Assembly (NCBI GenBank): GCA_964647625.1
Contig: CAZYHZ010000007.1
Span: 40,474-104,473, forward strand
Source of the DNA: DASRJG01 sp964647625
GTDB lineage: Bacteria > Acidobacteriota > Polarisedimenticolia > Polarisedimenticolales > DASRJG01
Reading direction: 5' to 3'
DNA length: 64,000 nt
The position numbers were made by a program, and so were the translations under genes. Within the stretch, counting starts at the first letter, position 1, and every line of letters starts with the position of its first letter. The notes below the pieces were generated by a model, which saw only the letters and a program-made list of their open reading frames with translations, was not told the origin of the DNA and searched no databases. This document shows positions 61,306 through 64,000 of the stretch, in pieces.

Positions 61306-62511
61306 TCAGCGCCCGCGCATGGCCCAACGCAAATTGACGCCGTACGACGCGTAATCCGCGTCGAGCACGCTGGGCGTCGAGCTGTCGGTGCTCTGATTGA
61401 CGTAAGCGACGTTGGCGCCGATCGACAGAAATCGGTTGAACGTCCAGCCGACCGAGCCCACGACGTTGAACGTCGACGTCGCTCCCGATCCGGTCCCGGC
61501 CAGATCGAGGCTCTTGCGATACCAGTACGAGGCGTCCGCCGCGGCATGCAGCCCGCGCAGCGGCGCGTCCCGGTGGTACGAAACCCACGCGCCCGAATCG
61601 CGCGTGGCGCCCTGGAAGCCGCTCCCCGCAGTGTCGTGCTGGCTCACGCCCGTGGCCAGCTCGGACGTCTCTGAGAATCGCTCCGTGATCGAAAGCAGCG
61701 CCTCCCCCCCGACGTTCGACTCGCCGTTCGAGACCGCGACGGTCGCCCCGGCGTCGTAGTGCAGCTCCGTCTTTCGGCCCACGCTGTAGGAGCCGGTCAG
61801 GAGGAGCGATTCGTCCGTGACGCTGTCGAGGTCCTGGTAAGCGAATCGATCGACGACCACCGCCAGCCCGATCGTCCCCCGCTCGCTGTACGCGAACCGC
61901 CAGCCGCCGCGCGCGCCGAACGAGTTGCTGTCGTTCAACGTGAGGCCCACCACCTGGTCGTAGTGATCGAGCTCGCCGTGAACGTCCCAATCCAGGAGCG
62001 AGCGCTGGCCCACCGCGACCGCGCCGCCGACGTTCGCGTGGGCCCGGGTGATCGTGGTGCGCGGGACGAACGTGCTCGGCCGGTCCGCGGTGTACGAGCT
62101 GACGCCCTGGAACTCCGTCCGCTCCCCGTAGACGTTCGTCGAAAAGCCGGCTTGCCGCGACTTGTCTTTTCGGTACGTGAGCGAGACGACGTTTCCGAAG
62201 TAGTCGAGGTCGGTCTGCTGCCGGTAGGCGACGTACATCGGCCGGTAGTGGAACGTCAGGATGCTGTCGATCGTCTTCCGGTCGCAGTCGAGGTCGAGCG
62301 CCAGCGCGGCCAGATCGTCGCCCACGGCCTTGGCGGGCTGGCCGGACACCGGGTCGTACCCGATCAGAAAGACGTTTCCGCTGTGGAACAGGCCGAAGGT
62401 GAGCGCCGGCCTGAAGATGACCTCGGCGGCGAATGGGGACGGTGCGAGCGCGGAGATTCCCGCCAGCAAGAGCGCACTCCGGCCGAGCGCCCGTCGTCGA
62501 TCAATTGACAA
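61306..62511 (-). CDS. Outer-membrane beta-barrel protein of the EPS locus (exosortase-system hypothetical type)
   Basis: A 401-residue protein with a signal peptide (RRALGRSALLLAGISALAPSPFAAE) and repeated amphipathic strands to the end (SYSVGRKTELHYDAGATVAV, FLSIGANVAYVNQSTD). The start is a TTG at 62511 overlapping the upstream gene by 11 bp, and no better start is visible. Length and location beside the export protein and glycosylphosphotransferase match the PEP-CTERM system-associated outer-membrane proteins. It might form the outer exit channel or anchor for the polysaccharide. The terminal residue is Arg, not Phe, which is odd for a BAM substrate. Confidence 0.78.
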   Translation of the reverse strand: MSIDRRRALGRSALLLAGISALAPSPFAAEVIFRPALTFGLFHSGNVFLIGYDPVSGQPAKAVGDDLAALALDLDCDRKTIDSILTFHYRPMYVAYRQQTDLDYFGNVVSLTYRKDKSRQAGFSTNVYGERTEFQGVSSYTADRPSTFVPRTTITRAHANVGGAVAVGQRSLLDWDVHGELDHYDQVVGLTLNDSNSFGARGGWRFAYSERGTIGLAVVVDRFAYQDLDSVTDESLLLTGSYSVGRKTELHYDAGATVAVSNGESNVGGEALLSITERFSETSELATGVSQHDTAGSGFQGATRDSGAWVSYHRDAPLRGLHAAADASYWYRKSLDLAGTGSGATSTFNVVGSVGWTFNRFLSIGANVAYVNQSTDSSTPSVLDADYASYGVNLRWAMRGR

Positions 62512-63088
62512 TGATGGTGTCCCCCGGCTTCAGAAAGACGTTCTGCTCGGGCTTCTCGCCCGACACGATCTTTCGATAGTCGATGCGGGAACGCGACTCC
62601 TTGTCGTTGTTGACGCGGATGAGCACGATGTCCGACCGGTTCGCGAACTGCGTCAGCCCCCCGGCGAGCGCGACCGCCTCGAGGAACCGGGTGCGGCGCC
62701 GCAGCACGAGCGCGCCCTGATGCGCCACCTCGCCGAGCACGTACACCCTGAAGTTGTTGATCTCCTCGACGATCACGGTGACGACAGGCTCCTTGATGTA
62801 CTTGGCCAGCGCGACGGTCAGATCCGCGGTCAGCTCCCTCGCGGTGCGGCCGGAGGCCTGAATGTCTCCCACGAGCGGGCACGTGATCTTGCCGTCGGGA
62901 CGAATGGCGACGGTCCGCGTGAGGTCGGGCTCTTTCCACACCGACACCGACAGGCGGTCCTCGATCCCGAGCACGTAGTCTTCCGTTCCCGACGTGGGCG
63001 ACTCGTTCTGGGAGAACACCGGCGTCGAGACGGTGAGCGCGACACCGATGACGAGGGAAGCGAGCGGAGCTTTCGTGAGAAGTGCCAC
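62501..63088 (-). CDS. Wza-like polysaccharide export protein
   Basis: A 195-residue secreted protein. GTG 63088 follows GGGAGG. The signal peptide ends near VSTPVFSQNES, with no lipobox. The polysaccharide-export domain begins DYVLGIEDRLSVSVWKEPDL and continues TVAIRPDGKITCPLVGDIQA. A SLBB-like domain follows (NFRVYVLGEVAHQGALVLRR), then FLKPGDTIIVN at the C-terminus. It lacks the extra SLBB copies and C-terminal helix of full-length Wza, as in short exosortase-locus exporters. It would form the periplasmic/outer-membrane conduit with the coupled barrel protein. Confidence 0.92.
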   Translation of the reverse strand: MALLTKAPLASLVIGVALTVSTPVFSQNESPTSGTEDYVLGIEDRLSVSVWKEPDLTRTVAIRPDGKITCPLVGDIQASGRTARELTADLTVALAKYIKEPVVTVIVEEINNFRVYVLGEVAHQGALVLRRRTRFLEAVALAGGLTQFANRSDIVLIRVNNDKESRSRIDYRKIVSGEKPEQNVFLKPGDTIIVN

Positions 63089-63128
63089 GATCCGGGCCTC
63101 CCTTCCGGCTCAGTATGTCACAGGCGAA

Positions 63129-63752
63129 TCAGGCGCTGGCCGCCTGCCCTCGGGAGGCCTCGTTGAGCAGCCGCAGAACCTCGAGACGGAAATGCTCGAA
63201 CTGGATCGGCTTCATCAGGCAGAGATCGGCTCCCGCGTCATACATCTTGCGAATCGCGTCGTGCTCGGGAAACGCGGTGATCGCGAGCACCTTGATGCCG
63301 CGGGTGTCCGGGTTTTCCCGGATGGAGCGGCACAGCGAGAGTCCGTCGACGCGCGGCATCATCACGTCCATGATCACGAGGTCGGGCTGCATCTGGCCGA
63401 TCTTGATTCCGGCCTCGTACCCGTCCGACGCCTCGTCGATCCTCAGGTTCGGCTCGAGTTCCTTGAGGACGCGCCGGACGATCTCGCGGATGTCGGCCTC
63501 GTCATCGACGACGAGGACCGATCGGGCCTTGGATGCCCCGGAGAAGAACGCCTCGTCGATCGGGATGTCGTACTTCTGGAGGAACTCCCGGAAGTCCTCG
63601 GAGCTGACCCGGTAATGCCCGCCTGGTGTCGAGAAGGCGCGCAGCTTCCCGGACTTGATCCACTTGAGGACGCCGTCGTTGGTGACCGCGCAGTACCGCG
63701 CGACCTCGGACGTCGTGAAGAACCGCCGACCGGCTTCAGGCTGACCCGTCAT
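63129..63752 (-). CDS. Response regulator with N-terminal excisionase-type HTH and receiver domain
   Basis: A 207-residue regulator in unusual order. A MerR/excisionase-like winged helix (FFTTSEVARYCAVTNDGVLK ... FSTPGGHYRVSSEDFREFL) is followed by a receiver with DDEAD near residue 83, the phospho-acceptor Asp in LVIMDVMMPRVDGL, and Lys in LCLMKPIQFEHF. Its gene has a good promoter (63806-63833) and precedes the EPS export genes by 40 bp on the same strand. Control of the glycan locus by phosphorylation is a reasonable inference. The partner kinase is not in the adjacent sequence. Confidence 0.92.
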   Translation of the reverse strand: MTGQPEAGRRFFTTSEVARYCAVTNDGVLKWIKSGKLRAFSTPGGHYRVSSEDFREFLQKYDIPIDEAFFSGASKARSVLVVDDEADIREIVRRVLKELEPNLRIDEASDGYEAGIKIGQMQPDLVIMDVMMPRVDGLSLCRSIRENPDTRGIKVLAITAFPEHDAIRKMYDAGADLCLMKPIQFEHFRLEVLRLLNEASRGQAASA

Positions 63753-63805
63753 CGCTCATCCCCTCGGCTTACGTCTTTCTGCTTTTTCGGCCCTGTCGTG
63801 GGAGC

Positions 63806-63833
63806 AATATAGGTTCCTTTTTGGGCGGTGCAA
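63806..63833 (-). promoter_or_regulatory. Sigma-70-type promoter for the HTH-receiver gene
   Basis: On the minus strand TTGCAC (63833-63828), 16 bases, and TATATT (63811-63806) lie about 55 bp before the ATG. The layout matches the promoter at 13101-13128 (same spacer and -10). Confidence 0.65.
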
Positions 63834-63949
63834 CTTCGTGGCAGGGGGCTCACGAGCCCGATCGTTGACGCCGTCAAGATCGGGGTGCTAGACTCGCGGT
63901 TCGTCGGTTTTTTGGCAGTTTTAGGCACCTTTCTCTGATCAGCCTCGGA

Positions 63950-64000
63950 CGGACCGTAGCTCAGTTGGATAGAGCGACTGGCTACGAACCAGTAGGTCGG
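63950..64000 (+). tRNA. tRNA-Arg (anticodon ACG), truncated by the window edge
   Basis: Acceptor half CGGACCG then T8/A9 (63957-63958), the D-arm GCTC...GAGC, the anticodon stem ACTGG/CCAGT and the loop CTACGAA with anticodon ACG at 63984-63986. The variable loop begins AGGTCGG and the T-arm, the 3' acceptor strand and any CCA lie beyond the window. Confidence 0.9.

Noticed and set aside
63950..64000. tRNA-Arg as an integration site for a genomic island
   Set aside because: The tRNA 3' end is outside the window and no integrase or direct repeat of its sequence is visible here.

Overview
The window is a GC-rich (about two thirds by eye), densely coded bacterial segment from a Gram-negative, didermic organism. 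It encodes phosphate-type porins, signal-peptide beta-barrel proteins, a Wza-like export protein and lipoproteins. GTG starts and 4-bp ATGA/GTGA gene overlaps are common. The mix of an exosortase-A-type exopolysaccharide locus, PilT, an NtrB/NtrC-like pair and large exported proteins with kelch, FN3, LamG and cysteine-rich repeats suggests Acidobacteriota or a deltaproteobacterial/myxobacterial relative. I favour Acidobacteriota, but this is inference from gene content and no marker gene settles it.

Layout. (1) 1-10056, plus strand: a phosphate-starvation unit. The end of one porin and a complete porin are followed by pstS-pstC-pstA-pstB-phoU-phoB-phoR. Three 7-bp repeats with 11-bp periodicity (579-607) look like a Pho box driving the unit. 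(2) 10053-17954: housekeeping and motility genes. These are two cyclophilin-type isomerases, a PilT-like ATPase with an extra N-terminal domain, a 19-residue lysine/alanine peptide gene with its own strong promoter, hairpin leader and terminator, two exported hypotheticals, a dCMP deaminase and an NtrC/NtrB-like two-component pair. (3) 18049-23437: a minus-strand pair encoding a dockerin-bearing exported protein and a cohesin-like lipoprotein, then an AT-rich gap, then a 1163-residue exported protein made of two duplicated propeller plus Cys-rich modules. (4) 23448-24840: a complete insertion sequence with 25-bp inverted repeats and a 9-bp target duplication. It lies exactly at the stop codon of a metal-type RND adaptor. 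(5) 24834-33117, minus: a tightly packed cassette of copper-radical-oxidase (glyoxal/galactose oxidase-like), di-heme peroxidase, second copper-radical oxidase and CusB-like adaptor genes. (6) 33247-63088: a large polysaccharide locus containing UXS, a glycoside-hydrolase-like lipoprotein, an ABC exporter (Wzm/Wzt), at least eight glycosyltransferases, a DegT aminotransferase, a lectin-like exported protein, an O-antigen ligase, two deacetylases, a FemAB-like protein, a small HTH protein, a YvcK-like protein, a BY-kinase, a Wzz-like protein, a polyprenyl glycosylphosphotransferase, an outer-membrane barrel protein and a Wza-like export protein. (7) 63129-64000: an HTH-receiver regulator with a good promoter, and the first two thirds of a tRNA-Arg(ACG) cut by the window edge.

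How it fits together. The polysaccharide genes resemble the exosortase/EpsH-associated EPS loci (glycosylphosphotransferase, chain-length protein, tyrosine kinase, export protein, deacetylase, FemAB, sugar transferase). No exosortase and no PEP-CTERM protein is visible in the window. An ABC-exporter branch sits in the same locus, so two glycan export routes may share it. The neighbouring copper-radical oxidases could oxidise exported sugars, with the coupled di-heme protein dealing with peroxide or maturing the radical cofactor. That link is a hypothesis from gene order and conserved residues. The strongest candidates for something undescribed are this oxidase-peroxidase-oxidase-adaptor cassette, the cohesin/dockerin pair, and the tiny KKAAKK transcription unit.
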